Made by a program: the position numbers and the translations under genes
The notes under the pieces: model-generated
The model's database searches: none
What the model was told of the DNA's origin: nothing
What the model saw: the letters and a program-made list of their open reading frames with translations, nothing else
Part shown: positions 16,731 through 23,883 of the stretch, in pieces
Layout: each line of letters starts with the position of its first letter
Position numbering within the stretch: the first letter of the stretch is position 1
From: CAZUYC01 sp964624475
GTDB lineage: Bacteria > Myxococcota_A > UBA9160 > SMWR01
Length of the DNA stretch: 64,000 nucleotides
Reading direction: 5' to 3'
Assembly: GCA_964624475.1 (NCBI GenBank)
Contig: CAZUYC010000118.1
Coordinates: 1-64,000 of the forward strand

Positions 16731-16794
16731 AGGCCGCGAAGCGGCCGCGCAGCGGGCCGGAGCTCCTGTGGAGCTCGGCCAAGGCGAGCGGAGT
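16731..16794 (+). repeat. Repeat family C copy between panB and panC
   Basis: Contains a perfect GGCCGC-GAA-GCGGCC hairpin (16732-16746), then the GGAGCTCC-TGT-GGAGCTC hairpin module, and the AGGCGAGCGGAGT end. It ends 16 bp before the stop codon of the minus-strand panB gene. The rest of the gap (16634-16730) shows no gene. Confidence 0.8.
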
Positions 16795-16810
16795 AGATGC
16801 GCTAGCTGCC

Positions 16811-17638
16811 CTATCGATAGGAGTGCTCCGGGCCGGGGAACTTCGCCTCGCGCACCTCCTCGGCGAAGGCGCGGACGGCCTGGGAGGCCAGGGCGCCGAG
16901 GCTCGCGTACTGCTTCACGAAGCTCGGCGTCCATTCGCCGAGGCCGAGCATGTCGTGCATCACGAGCACCTGACCGTCGCAGTGCACGCCGGCCCCGATC
17001 CCGATCGTCGGGATCCCGAGGGCTGCGGTGACCTCGCGCGCGAGGTCCGCGGGCATGCCCTCGAGCACGAGCGCGAACGCTCCGGCCGCCTCGACGGCGC
17101 GCGCATCCGCGAGCACGCGGGCGCGGCCCTCCTCGCTGCGGCCCTGCACCCGGTGGCCGCCCATGCGGTGGATCGCCTGGGGCGTGAGCCCGACGTGGCC
17201 CATCACGGGGATCTCGGCCGCGACGATGCGCGCGATCGTGGCGGCGACGCCCGTGCCGCCCTCGAGCTTCACCGCCTGCGCCCCGCCCTCCTTGAGGCAG
17301 CGGACCGCCGAGCGCACCGCCTCCTCGGACGAGACCTGGTAGCTCCCGAAGGGCAGGTCGGCGACGACGAGGGCGCGCCGCGCCGCCCGCGCGACGAGGC
17401 GCGTGTGGTAGATGGTCTCGTCGAGGGTCACGGAGAGCGTCGTATCGAGCCCCTGGACCACGTTCCCGAGCGAATCGCCGACGAGCAGCACGTCGATTCC
17501 CGCCGCGTCGAAGATCGCGGCGAAGGCGTGGTCGTAGGCGGTGAGCATGGCGATGCGCTCGCCGCGCAGCTTGCGCGCGCGGAGCGCCGGTGCCGTGACG
17601 CGGTGCTCCCGCGCGGTCGTAGCGGAGACGGTCGACAT
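16811..17638 (-). CDS. panB: 3-methyl-2-oxobutanoate hydroxymethyltransferase
   Basis: 275-residue first enzyme of pantothenate synthesis; it transfers a hydroxymethyl group from methylene-tetrahydrofolate to ketoisovalerate. The metal-binding and substrate motifs are clear: MLTAYDHAFAAIFDAAGIDVLLVGDSLGNVVQG, MGHVGLTPQ, and GIGAGVHCDGQVLVMHD. ATG at 17638 is preferred because GGAGG (17649-17653) lies 10 nt upstream; an in-frame GTG at 17659 would add seven residues. Its leader region holds a promoter, a strongly structured stretch and a terminator-like hairpin, suggesting either attenuation or an independent small RNA. Confidence 0.95.
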   Translation of the reverse strand: MSTVSATTAREHRVTAPALRARKLRGERIAMLTAYDHAFAAIFDAAGIDVLLVGDSLGNVVQGLDTTLSVTLDETIYHTRLVARAARRALVVADLPFGSYQVSSEEAVRSAVRCLKEGGAQAVKLEGGTGVAATIARIVAAEIPVMGHVGLTPQAIHRMGGHRVQGRSEEGRARVLADARAVEAAGAFALVLEGMPADLAREVTAALGIPTIGIGAGVHCDGQVLVMHDMLGLGEWTPSFVKQYASLGALASQAVRAFAEEVREAKFPGPEHSYR

Positions 17639-17678
17639 CGGGGGCCGGCCTCCGTCCACCTCGGGAACGGGGCCCTGG

Positions 17679-17717
17679 AAACGAAAACGCGCCTACCGGA
17701 CACCCGATCGGGTCCGG
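17679..17717 (-). terminator. Terminator-like hairpin with T-rich tail in the panB leader
   Basis: The palindrome ACCCGATCGGGT (17702-17713) is flanked by CCGG on both sides (17696-17699 and 17714-17717). Read on the minus strand, the hairpin is followed after 8 nt by TTTTCGTTT, resembling a Rho-independent terminator about 40 nt before the panB start. Confidence 0.45.
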
Positions 17718-17918
17718 AGGCGCGGCGATCTCCCGCGTGCGCGCGTGCAGGACGCGCGTGCGAGAGGGCCTTCGTCCGCCCCCGTCTCGGTCCGGACGGG
17801 CCGGATCCGAGCGATCGATCGGGCGTTGTCTGGCGCCGTCTCCGCTTCCCGAGCGCTCGGCCCGGGGCGGCTCTGTTCTGCCCGATGGAGATCGCACTGT
17901 GCGAGGCCCCTCGGGACG
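17679..17918 (-). ncRNA. Candidate structured small RNA (or panB leader)
   Basis: A 311-bp stretch without a gene (17639-17949) behaves like an RNA gene on the minus strand. A strong promoter (17925-17953) would start a transcript near 17918, and a hairpin followed by T-rich DNA would end it near 17679. Within it GCGATCTCC near the 5' end pairs exactly with GGAGATCGC near the 3' end, and internal hairpins such as CCGAGCGCTCGG and CTCGGATCCGG/CCGGACCGAG are present. I do not recognise it as 6S, SRP, RNase P or tmRNA. A regulatory leader of panB is the main alternative. Confidence 0.4.
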
Positions 17919-17924
17919 CTTTCG

Positions 17925-17953
17925 AGGCTAGACACCCCCGCGCAGCGTGTCAA
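17925..17953 (-). promoter_or_regulatory. Strong-consensus promoter upstream of the panB leader
   Basis: TTGACA (17948-17953 on the minus strand), a 17-bp spacer and TAGCCT (17925-17930). The -35 overlaps the stop codon of the preceding minus-strand gene. The same -10 type (TAGnnT) occurs at the tolQ, moaD-moaE and histone-tail gene promoters. Confidence 0.6.
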
Positions 17954-18294
17954 CTCGTTCCCGGTCCGAGCCGCCGCCGCACGGCCGGCGGGAGGTAGCG
18001 GCCCTCCGCGAAGTCGGGCGCGAAGCGACCCAGAGCCTCGGCCGCCGCCGCGATCTGCTCCTCGAGGCCTTCCGCCTCGAAGAGCACGAGCCAGAGCCGG
18101 CCGCGCACGCGGCAGACGGCGCTCCGGGCCCCGGGCTCCCCCGAGGCTTCGGCCGTCCCGAGCGGGGGCCCGCACTTCGCTCGGCTTCGCCTCGCTGCGC
18201 GCTTCGCTTGCCGGGCCCCCTCGACCCGACGCACCTCGAGGCCCGCCTCCCGGCACAGTGCGACGAGGGCCTCGAGCACCTCCGCGGGGCTCAC
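17950..18294 (-). CDS. Small protein of unknown function downstream of rsmA, carrying an in-frame repeat
   Basis: 114 residues, not recognised. The N-terminus (SPAEVLEALVALCREAGLEV) is amphipathic helix and the C-terminal part (CRVRGRLWLVLFEAEGLEEQ onward) looks like a compact alpha-beta fold. GTG at 18294 overlaps the rsmA stop codon (GTGA), so it is translationally coupled to the 16S rRNA methyltransferase. A family C repeat is inserted in frame and is translated as an alanine/arginine-rich stretch at about residues 25-45. The stop codon overlaps the -35 of the downstream promoter. Confidence 0.6.
   Translation of the reverse strand: MSPAEVLEALVALCREAGLEVRRVEGARQAKRAARRSRAKCGPPLGTAEASGEPGARSAVCRVRGRLWLVLFEAEGLEEQIAAAAEALGRFAPDFAEGRYLPPAVRRRLGPGTS
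18161..18219 (-). repeat. Repeat family C copy inside a coding sequence
   Basis: Read on the minus strand (sense to the gene) this copy gives the frame AKRAARRSRAKCGPP within the 114-residue protein, including the GCGGGCCCCCGC stem at its end. It adds about 19 codons without breaking the frame. Confidence 0.8.
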
Positions 18295-19133
18295 GCCGCC
18301 TCCTCGCGCAGGGCGCGCGCGAGCCTCGCGAAGCTCGCGGCCGGGAGCTCTTCGGCGCGCGCCTTCGGAGCGATGCCGACCCGCTCGAGCGCGCGCAGGA
18401 TCGCCGCAAGCGGCAGCGCGCCGTCGCGAAGGGCGTTGGCCAGGGTCTTGCGCCGCTTGCCGAAGGCGCGGCGCACGATCCCCTCCACGAGGCCGAGCTC
18501 GCCGGGCGCGAGCAGGGGCTGCGGGAGCGGGCCGATGCGCAGGAACGACGAGTGGACGCGCGGCACCGGGTAGAAGCAGCCCGGCGGGAGCTCGAGCCGG
18601 GCCTCGACGCGAACGGTCAGCCGATGCAGCACGCCGAGCGAGCCCCATTCGCGCGAGCCGGGCTCGGCGAGGAGCCGCCGCGCCACTTCGCGCTGGAGCA
18701 TCACCGACCAGTCCGCGAGCCGATCGCGCAGGTCGAGCAGCGCGCGCAGCACGGGAGCCGAGATCGAGTACGGGAGGTTCGCCACCAGCCGCGTCGGCCG
18801 GCCGGCGGCCGCAACGAGCGCGCCGAGGTCCACGCGCAGGGCATCGGCGTGCAGCAGCTCCACGTTGGCGGGGAGCGCCCGCTCGGCGCGCAGCGCGCGG
18901 ACGATGCCGGCGTCCACCTCGAGCGTGACCACCCGGGCCGCGCGCTCGGCGAGCGCACGGGTCAGCACGCCGAGGCCCGTCCCGATCTCGATCACCGCAT
19001 CCCCCGGAGCGACGCCCGCGAGGTCGACCAGCCGCGCGGCGAGCGCCTCGTCGACGAGGAAGTTCTGGCCGCGGGAGCGATGCGCGCGCAGCCCGTGCCG
19101 CGCGAGGAACGCACGGACCTCCGCCGCGCCCAC
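18291..19133 (-). CDS. rsmA: 16S rRNA dimethyladenosine transferase
   Basis: 280-residue KsgA/RsmA, which dimethylates two adjacent adenosines near the 3' end of 16S rRNA. Motifs: GQNFLVDE at the N-terminus, the SAM-binding EIGTGLGVLTRAL, the catalytic VANLPYSISAPVL, and the C-terminal helical domain with RRAFGKRRKTLANAL and PKARAEELPAASFARLARAL. Length is normal. It lies immediately after tsaD (the start codon abuts the tsaD stop), in the tsaD-rsmA arrangement of a translation-quality operon. Confidence 0.96.
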   Translation of the reverse strand: MGAAEVRAFLARHGLRAHRSRGQNFLVDEALAARLVDLAGVAPGDAVIEIGTGLGVLTRALAERAARVVTLEVDAGIVRALRAERALPANVELLHADALRVDLGALVAAAGRPTRLVANLPYSISAPVLRALLDLRDRLADWSVMLQREVARRLLAEPGSREWGSLGVLHRLTVRVEARLELPPGCFYPVPRVHSSFLRIGPLPQPLLAPGELGLVEGIVRRAFGKRRKTLANALRDGALPLAAILRALERVGIAPKARAEELPAASFARLARALREEAA

Positions 19134-20201
19134 CTACCAGGGCGCCGCATGGAGCGGCACGCGCGAGAAGCAGCCGACGTCGAGGCCGTGGCGCTCGCCG
19201 CGAGCGAGCCGGTGCGCGGCGGCCGCCGCGATCATCGCGGCGTTGTCGGTGCAGAGCTCGCGCGGAGGGAAGACCACGCGGAATCCGTCGTGCGCGGCGG
19301 CCGCCCCGAGCTCCGCGCGCAGCCGGTGGTTCGCTGCGACGCCGCCGACCACGGTGAGGATCCCGAGGCGCTCGGCCGCGAGAGCGGCTCGCGCGCGATC
19401 GACGAGCGCGCCCACCGCGACGGCCTCGAAGGCGGCGGCGAGATCGGCGACCGCGCCCGCGTCGAGCGGCGCGCGCCGGCCGACCTCGAGCGCGACGGCC
19501 GTCTTGAGCCCGCTGAAGGAGAAATCCAGCCCGCTCCGACTTCGCTCGCCTGCGGCTCGCTGCGCGCTTCGCTTGCTGCGGCCCTGCGCTCGGGACCCCG
19601 AGAAGGGTCGCGGCAGTCGGACGGCCCTCGGGTCGCCGCGCGCGGCGGCGGCGGAGAGCGCGGGCCCGCCCGGATAGGGGAGGCCGAGCAGGCGCGCCAC
19701 CTTGTCGAAGGCCTCGCCCACCGCGTCGTCCCGCGTCGCGCCCAGCAGTCCCGGCGGGCGCTCGGCCTCGATCCGGTAGAGGGCGGTATGCGCGCCGGAG
19801 ACCACGAGGCCCACGTAGGGCGGCGCGAGCGAAGGATCGGCGAGCTCGGCCGAGGCGAGGTGACCGGCCAGGTGGTGCACGGCCACGAGCGGGATCTGCA
19901 GCCGGTAGGCGAGCGCCTTCGCGAACGAGAGCCCGACGAGGAGCGAGCCCACGAGCCCCGGACCCGCGGTCACGGCGACGCCGTCGAGCGCCTCGGCCGC
20001 GATGCCGGCGCGCGCGAGGGCCGCGGCGACCACGGAAGAGACCGAGCGCGCGTGGTCGCGCGACGCGAGCTCGGGCACCACTCCGCCGTAGGGACGGTGC
20101 AGATCGGCCTGGCCGCGGACGACGCTCGCGAGGATCTCGCGGCCGTCGCGGACGACGGCCGCCGCCATCTCGTCGCACGAGCTCTCGACGCCGAGGATCA
20201 G
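19134..20201 (-). CDS. tsaD: tRNA N6-adenosine threonylcarbamoyltransferase TsaD, with in-frame repeat insertion
   Basis: TsaD makes t6A37 in ANN-decoding tRNAs. The 355 residues show LGVESSCDEMAAAVV, GPGLVGSLLVG, the metal-binding VHHLAGHLAS, PGGPALS and LDFSFSGLKTAV, and VGGVAANHRLR. A segment of about 20 residues rich in Arg/Ala/Ser (around KRSAQRAAGERS) precedes GLDFSFSGLK; it is a translated family C repeat absent from ordinary TsaD. The start is unusual: CTG at 20201, overlapping the TGA of the dksA-like gene, gives exactly the family N-terminus; a GTG at 20249 would add 16 unrelated residues. The insertion lies before a loop near the active site cleft, so some effect on activity is possible. 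Confidence 0.93.
   Translation of the reverse strand: MILGVESSCDEMAAAVVRDGREILASVVRGQADLHRPYGGVVPELASRDHARSVSSVVAAALARAGIAAEALDGVAVTAGPGLVGSLLVGLSFAKALAYRLQIPLVAVHHLAGHLASAELADPSLAPPYVGLVVSGAHTALYRIEAERPPGLLGATRDDAVGEAFDKVARLLGLPYPGGPALSAAAARGDPRAVRLPRPFSGSRAQGRSKRSAQRAAGERSRSGLDFSFSGLKTAVALEVGRRAPLDAGAVADLAAAFEAVAVGALVDRARAALAAERLGILTVVGGVAANHRLRAELGAAAAHDGFRVVFPPRELCTDNAAMIAAAAAHRLARGERHGLDVGCFSRVPLHAAPW
19538..19594 (-). repeat. Repeat family C copy inside tsaD
   Basis: Sense-strand copy in the frame KRSAQRAAGERS, the same frame used by the iscS insertion. It adds about 19 codons with no stop. Confidence 0.85.
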
Positions 20202-20560
20202 CCCGTGCGCCGTTCGAGCTTCTCTTCTTCGGCCTTGCAGTCGATGCACAGCTCGGCGACGGGCCGCGCCTTGAGTCTCCGCAGGCCGATCTCCTCGCCG
20301 CAGTTCACGCACGATCCGTATTCGCCCCGCTCGATCTTCTCCAGCGCGGCCTCGATCTTGGAGAGCAGGCCCTGCTCCCGCTCCCGGAGCCGCCCGGTGA
20401 ACTGGAGGTTCACCTCCGAGGAGGCCGTGTCCATCTCGTCCGGGAAGTCGTCGGGATCGACGTGGATGTCCCCGGAGAGCGCCCGCCGCGCGTTGCCCAG
20501 GATCTCCTCTCGCTGCGCGAGGAGCACCTTCTTGAAGCGCTCGAGTTCCCGCTTGTTCAA
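20198..20560 (-). CDS. DksA/TraR-family zinc-finger transcription factor
   Basis: 120-residue protein with an N-terminal coiled-coil (LERFKKVLLAQREEILGNARRAL) and the C4 zinc finger CVNCGEEIG...ELCIDCKAEEE near the C-terminus. DksA-type proteins bind the RNA polymerase secondary channel and, with ppGpp, adjust initiation at stable RNA and amino-acid promoters. Acidic residues of the coiled-coil tip appear as DPDDFPDEMD. It is shorter than E. coli DksA and nearer to the TraR-like group. TTG at 20560 follows a purine-rich GGGAGG at only 2 nt, so the exact start is less certain. It overlaps tsaD by 4 bp. Confidence 0.88.
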   Translation of the reverse strand: MNKRELERFKKVLLAQREEILGNARRALSGDIHVDPDDFPDEMDTASSEVNLQFTGRLREREQGLLSKIEAALEKIERGEYGSCVNCGEEIGLRRLKARPVAELCIDCKAEEEKLERRTG

Positions 20561-20571
20561 CGCCTCCCCCC

Positions 20572-21324
20572 TCAGCCCGATCGGAGCAGGTCCAGCTGCT
20601 TCCTGGCCTCGGCGGCGCGCGCCGAGTCCGGGTACTCCTTCACCACCCGCTCGAAGGCCTTGCCGGCGGCCTTCGAGAAGCCGGGCCCGAGGCGCAGCAG
20701 CGCCTCGCCCTGCCGGTAGAGCGCATCGGGAGCCTTGCCGCTCGTGGGATGACGCGTCACGACGTCATCGAAGCGCAGCACCGCGGTCTTGTAGTCGCCG
20801 TGCTTGAAGTAGCAGTCCGCCATCCAGTAGGCCGCGTCGTCGGCGTGAGCCGAGGACGGGTAAGTCTGCAAGAAGTTGCGGAAGCGGTCAATGCAGACCT
20901 GGGCGTCGCCCGCACGCCAGGCGGAATAGGCCTCGCGGTACGCCGAGAGCTCCGCCGCAGACGAGCCCTCCTCGCGGGGAAGCTCGCCGGGCGGGGGCTC
21001 GCCCGGCGCGGGCGGCGGGCCGCCGCCCATGCGGGCCGCTTCCGCGCGCGCCGCGCGCGCGTCCTCGACGGCCCGGCGCGCCTCGTGCTCGGCCACGTCG
21101 AGGCGGCCTTCGAGGCGCTGCACCTGCTCGCGCAGCTCCTCGAGCTGCTGGCCCATGTCGGCCACGCGCCCGGCGCCGCCCGCGACGTCCCCGGCGCCAA
21201 CGCGCTCGATCCCATGGACCCGCTTCTCGAGCTTGCGGAACTCGGCCAGCGTGACGCAGCCGGCCAGCCACGGCAGCGCCGCGAGCGCGGCGAGCGACCG
21301 CAGGCGTGTGCGCGCATCTGCCAT
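20572..21324 (-). CDS. cpoB: Tol-associated TPR protein CpoB/YbgF
   Basis: 250 residues. A signal peptide ends in the lipobox LAGC (Cys about 23), unlike E. coli CpoB which is soluble periplasmic. A coiled-coil (LEELREQVQRLEGRLDVAEHE) is followed by a proline-rich linker and then TPR repeats (YREAYSAWRAGDAQVCIDRF, YWMADCYFKHGDYKTAVLRF, PDALYRQGEALLRLG). CpoB coordinates outer membrane constriction with cell-wall synthesis at division. It follows tolB after 35 bp; the pal gene normally found at this point is absent. ATG at 21324 begins the signal peptide. Confidence 0.9.
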   Translation of the reverse strand: MADARTRLRSLAALAALPWLAGCVTLAEFRKLEKRVHGIERVGAGDVAGGAGRVADMGQQLEELREQVQRLEGRLDVAEHEARRAVEDARAARAEAARMGGGPPPAPGEPPPGELPREEGSSAAELSAYREAYSAWRAGDAQVCIDRFRNFLQTYPSSAHADDAAYWMADCYFKHGDYKTAVLRFDDVVTRHPTSGKAPDALYRQGEALLRLGPGFSKAAGKAFERVVKEYPDSARAAEARKQLDLLRSG

Positions 21325-21359
21325 CGGATCCCCCCTGAACCGGGCCGCGGCCGAGGAGC

Positions 21360-22679
21360 CTAGCGCGGAAACGGCCCCCACGAGGGGGCGGTGTTCTCGC
21401 CCTGGTTCTGCGTGAGGCGGCGCACGTTCTCCCCGCCGACGTCCACGACGCAGATCTCGGCGCGCCCGAAGCGCTTGGAGCTGAAGGCCAGCATGCGCCC
21501 GTTCGGCGCCCAGCTCGGGCCCTCGTCGTTGCGCGGATGGCTGACGATCGGGACGTTGGTCGATCCGTCGGGATCGATCAACCAGAGGTCGAACTGGCCG
21601 CCCACCCGGCTCTCGTAGGCGATCCACTGCCCGTCCGGCGACCACGCCGGGGTGGTGTTGTAGTTGCCCTGGAAGGTGAGCCGCTTCGGCTCGCCCCCGC
21701 TCGCACTCATCACGTAGACCTGCGGCGCTCCGGAGCGGTCCGAGACGAACGCGATCTGGCCGCCGTCCGGCGACCAGGTCGGCGAGACGTCGATCGCGCG
21801 GTGGCGGGTGAGGCGGCGCAGGTCGCTCCCGTCGGGACGCGCCGTGTAGATCTCGGCCGCTCCGTCGTCGGAGAGCACGAGCGCGATGCGGTCGCCCTTG
21901 GGGCTGAAGACGCCCCGGTACTCGGCGCGCTCCGTGGGCAGGCGGGGCAGCAGCCGCCCCGGACGCCCCCGGCCCCGGGTGGAGAGGAAGAGCAGCGGGC
22001 GGTTGGCCTGGCGGTACGACGTGTAGATGATGGTCTCGCCGTCCGCGCTCCAGGAGGGGAAGTTGTTGATCGAGCCGTTGGCCGTGGCGGCCCGCGGGTT
22101 GCTGCCGTCCGCGCCCATCACGAAGATCTCGGCGTTGCCGCGGCGGTTCGAGACGAAGGCGATCTCGGTGGCCGAGACCCCGCGCACGCCGAGGAAGGCC
22201 TCGACCACGTCGTCCGCGACGCGCTTGGCGAGCAGGGCCGGGTCGGCGCTCGCCGGCTGGCGATAGCGCTTGTGGACGAGGCTCGCGCAGCGCGCCGGAT
22301 CCCAGACGCGGAAGTCGGCGGTGAGCAGCTGCGGGTCGCGGCCGAGCTCCCCCTGCACGAGCGCGTCCGCGCCGATCTGGGTCCAGTCCGAGCACACGAT
22401 CGGCTTCTCGAGCGAGTCGGTCGCCTCGGGGCCCAGGAAGGCCCGCGGGCTCACGAGCTGGAACACGTTCGAATACTCGAGGGCCTTGCCGAGATCCTCG
22501 CGGAACGTCTCGGTCCCCGCCGGTTGGGGCGAAGTCGAGCGCTCGGCGAAGCGCTGGACGGCGACGTCGTAGGCCTGCTTGCGGCCGGGATCGACGACGA
22601 CCGCGGGGCGCTCCTGCGCCGCCGACGGCGCCGCGAGGGCGAGAAGCAGCGGGATCAGGGTCGGGTGGCGGGTTCGCAT
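21360..22679 (-). CDS. tolB: Tol-Pal system beta-propeller protein TolB
   Basis: 439-residue periplasmic protein. A signal peptide ends near APSAAQERP. An N-terminal alpha/beta domain (VQRFAERSTS...FREDLGKALEYSNVFQLVSP) is followed by a six-bladed propeller with repeated WSPDG motifs (FPSWSADGETI, SPTWSPDGGQIAFVSDR, TPAWSPDGQWIAYES, PSWAPNGRMLAF). TolB links TolA to the peptidoglycan-bound lipoprotein Pal. ATG at 22679 overlaps the tolA stop codon (TGATG), indicating coupling. Confidence 0.95.
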   Translation of the reverse strand: MRTRHPTLIPLLLALAAPSAAQERPAVVVDPGRKQAYDVAVQRFAERSTSPQPAGTETFREDLGKALEYSNVFQLVSPRAFLGPEATDSLEKPIVCSDWTQIGADALVQGELGRDPQLLTADFRVWDPARCASLVHKRYRQPASADPALLAKRVADDVVEAFLGVRGVSATEIAFVSNRRGNAEIFVMGADGSNPRAATANGSINNFPSWSADGETIIYTSYRQANRPLLFLSTRGRGRPGRLLPRLPTERAEYRGVFSPKGDRIALVLSDDGAAEIYTARPDGSDLRRLTRHRAIDVSPTWSPDGGQIAFVSDRSGAPQVYVMSASGGEPKRLTFQGNYNTTPAWSPDGQWIAYESRVGGQFDLWLIDPDGSTNVPIVSHPRNDEGPSWAPNGRMLAFSSKRFGRAEICVVDVGGENVRRLTQNQGENTAPSWGPFPR

Positions 22680-23458
22680 CAATAGCTCTCATCGGAGATG
22701 AAGACGAAGTTCCATAGCCCCGCCTCCGGGGGCGCGGGCAGCGGGCTCGCCTTGCGGATCGAGCGCAGGACGCCGTCGTCGTACCAGGGATTGCCGGAGC
22801 GCTTCACGATCTCGGGCTCGCCGAGCAGGTTTCCGCCGGCGTCGAGCTCGACGTCGATCACCGTGGCGAGCGACTGCTGGCGGAACCCGGGCGGCACGAC
22901 CCAGCTCCGGCGCACGTGGATGCGCGTCCTGCGCATCCAGTCGGCGACCTCGGGAGAGACGGGCCGACCGGTGCCGCCCCCCCCGGCCGGGGCGACCGCC
23001 GCGACCCGCTCGGGCTCGGCCGCCGGGGTCTCCTCCTCCCCGACCTCGGAGCGCAGCCGGTCGAGCACGTCCGCGTACTCCTGCTGCGGCGTCTCCGGGC
23101 GCGCCACCTCCTCGGGGGCGATCTCCTCGCGCTTCGGCCGCGGCGTGGGCTTCGGCTCGCGGGCCTCCTTCGGCAGGACGCGCTTGTCGGGGACGGGGGG
23201 CTTCGGCTTCGGCTGGGCCGGCGCGGGCGTGGGGACGGGCGCGGCCTTCGGCCTGGCGGGCCGCGCGGCCGCCGGGCGATCGGGAGCGGCCACCAGGTTC
23301 ACCGCGATCGCGCCCATCGGAGCGCTGGTCACTCCCAAGCTCGGCGAGAAGGCGAAGAGCCCCGCGAGCCCCACGTGCAGCAAGGTCGAGACGACGAGGA
23401 AGCGGCGGAACTCGCGCCGCCGGCCATCGTCGAGATCGATCGAGAGCTCTCGCGCCAC
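22679..23458 (-). CDS. TolA/TonB-like energy transducer
   Basis: 259 residues: a short cytoplasmic N-terminus, one membrane helix (FLVVSTLLHVGLAGLFAF), a long proline- and charge-rich linker (KPKPPVPDKRVLPKE and PKPTPRPKREEIAPEE) and a C-terminal TonB/TolA domain (VRRSWVVPPGFRQQSLATVI...DDGVLRSIRKASPLP). Its place between tolR and tolB argues for the TolA role: transmitting proton-motive force from TolQR to TolB/Pal. The sequence of the C-terminal domain resembles TonB more than E. coli TolA. GTG at 23458 is the start. Confidence 0.88.
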   Translation of the reverse strand: MARELSIDLDDGRRREFRRFLVVSTLLHVGLAGLFAFSPSLGVTSAPMGAIAVNLVAAPDRPAAARPARPKAAPVPTPAPAQPKPKPPVPDKRVLPKEAREPKPTPRPKREEIAPEEVARPETPQQEYADVLDRLRSEVGEEETPAAEPERVAAVAPAGGGGTGRPVSPEVADWMRRTRIHVRRSWVVPPGFRQQSLATVIDVELDAGGNLLGEPEIVKRSGNPWYDDGVLRSIRKASPLPAPPEAGLWNFVFISDESY

Positions 23459-23464
23459 AAGCCC

Positions 23465-23881
23465 CTAGGGCTCCGGCTCGGTCACCATGCCGAGCTGGCT
23501 CGCGCCCGCTTCCCGCGCGGCGGCGAGCGCCTTCACGACGACTCCGTAAGAGGCGTCCTTGTCCGCGCGCAGGAAGATCTCCTTGGTGTCACGGCCCTCG
23601 AAGATCGCCTCGAGCTTCTCGCGCAGCTCCGCCGCCGGGATCTCCCGCCGGGCGAGGTAGTACTTCCCGTCCTTCTTCACCGTGAGGATCAGCGGCTCGT
23701 CCTTCACGCGCAGCGGCTGCGTGGTCGTCTCCGGGAGGTCGACGTCGATCCCCTGCTGCATCATCGGCGCCGTCACCATGAAGATGATCAGGAGCACGAG
23801 CGCCACGTCGACGAAGGGCGTCACGTTGATCTCGGAGAGCGCCCGGTGCGCCGAGCTCGGGCGCTGGAGCGAGGCGCCCAC
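23465..23881 (-). CDS. tolR: Proton-motor subunit TolR (ExbD family)
   Basis: 138-residue inner-membrane protein with one transmembrane helix, INVTPFVDVALVLLIIFMVTAPM, containing the conserved Asp that carries protons through the TolQR channel. The periplasmic domain includes LPETTTQPLRV and a C-terminal YGVVVKALAAAREAGASQLGMVTEP. Length matches the family. It lies 3 bp after tolQ and 6 bp before tolA. Confidence 0.95.
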   Translation of the reverse strand: MGASLQRPSSAHRALSEINVTPFVDVALVLLIIFMVTAPMMQQGIDVDLPETTTQPLRVKDEPLILTVKKDGKYYLARREIPAAELREKLEAIFEGRDTKEIFLRADKDASYGVVVKALAAAREAGASQLGMVTEPEP

Positions 23882-23883
23882 GG

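Noticed and set aside
17679..17918. Identification of the candidate RNA as 6S, SRP or RNase P RNA
   Set aside because: None of the diagnostic conserved strings of SRP or RNase P RNA are present, and a 6S-type central bubble could not be shown by eye.
17541..20807. 1088-codon plus-strand frame opposite rsmA, tsaD and cpoB
   Set aside because: Antisense shadow; the minus-strand genes carry diagnostic motifs.
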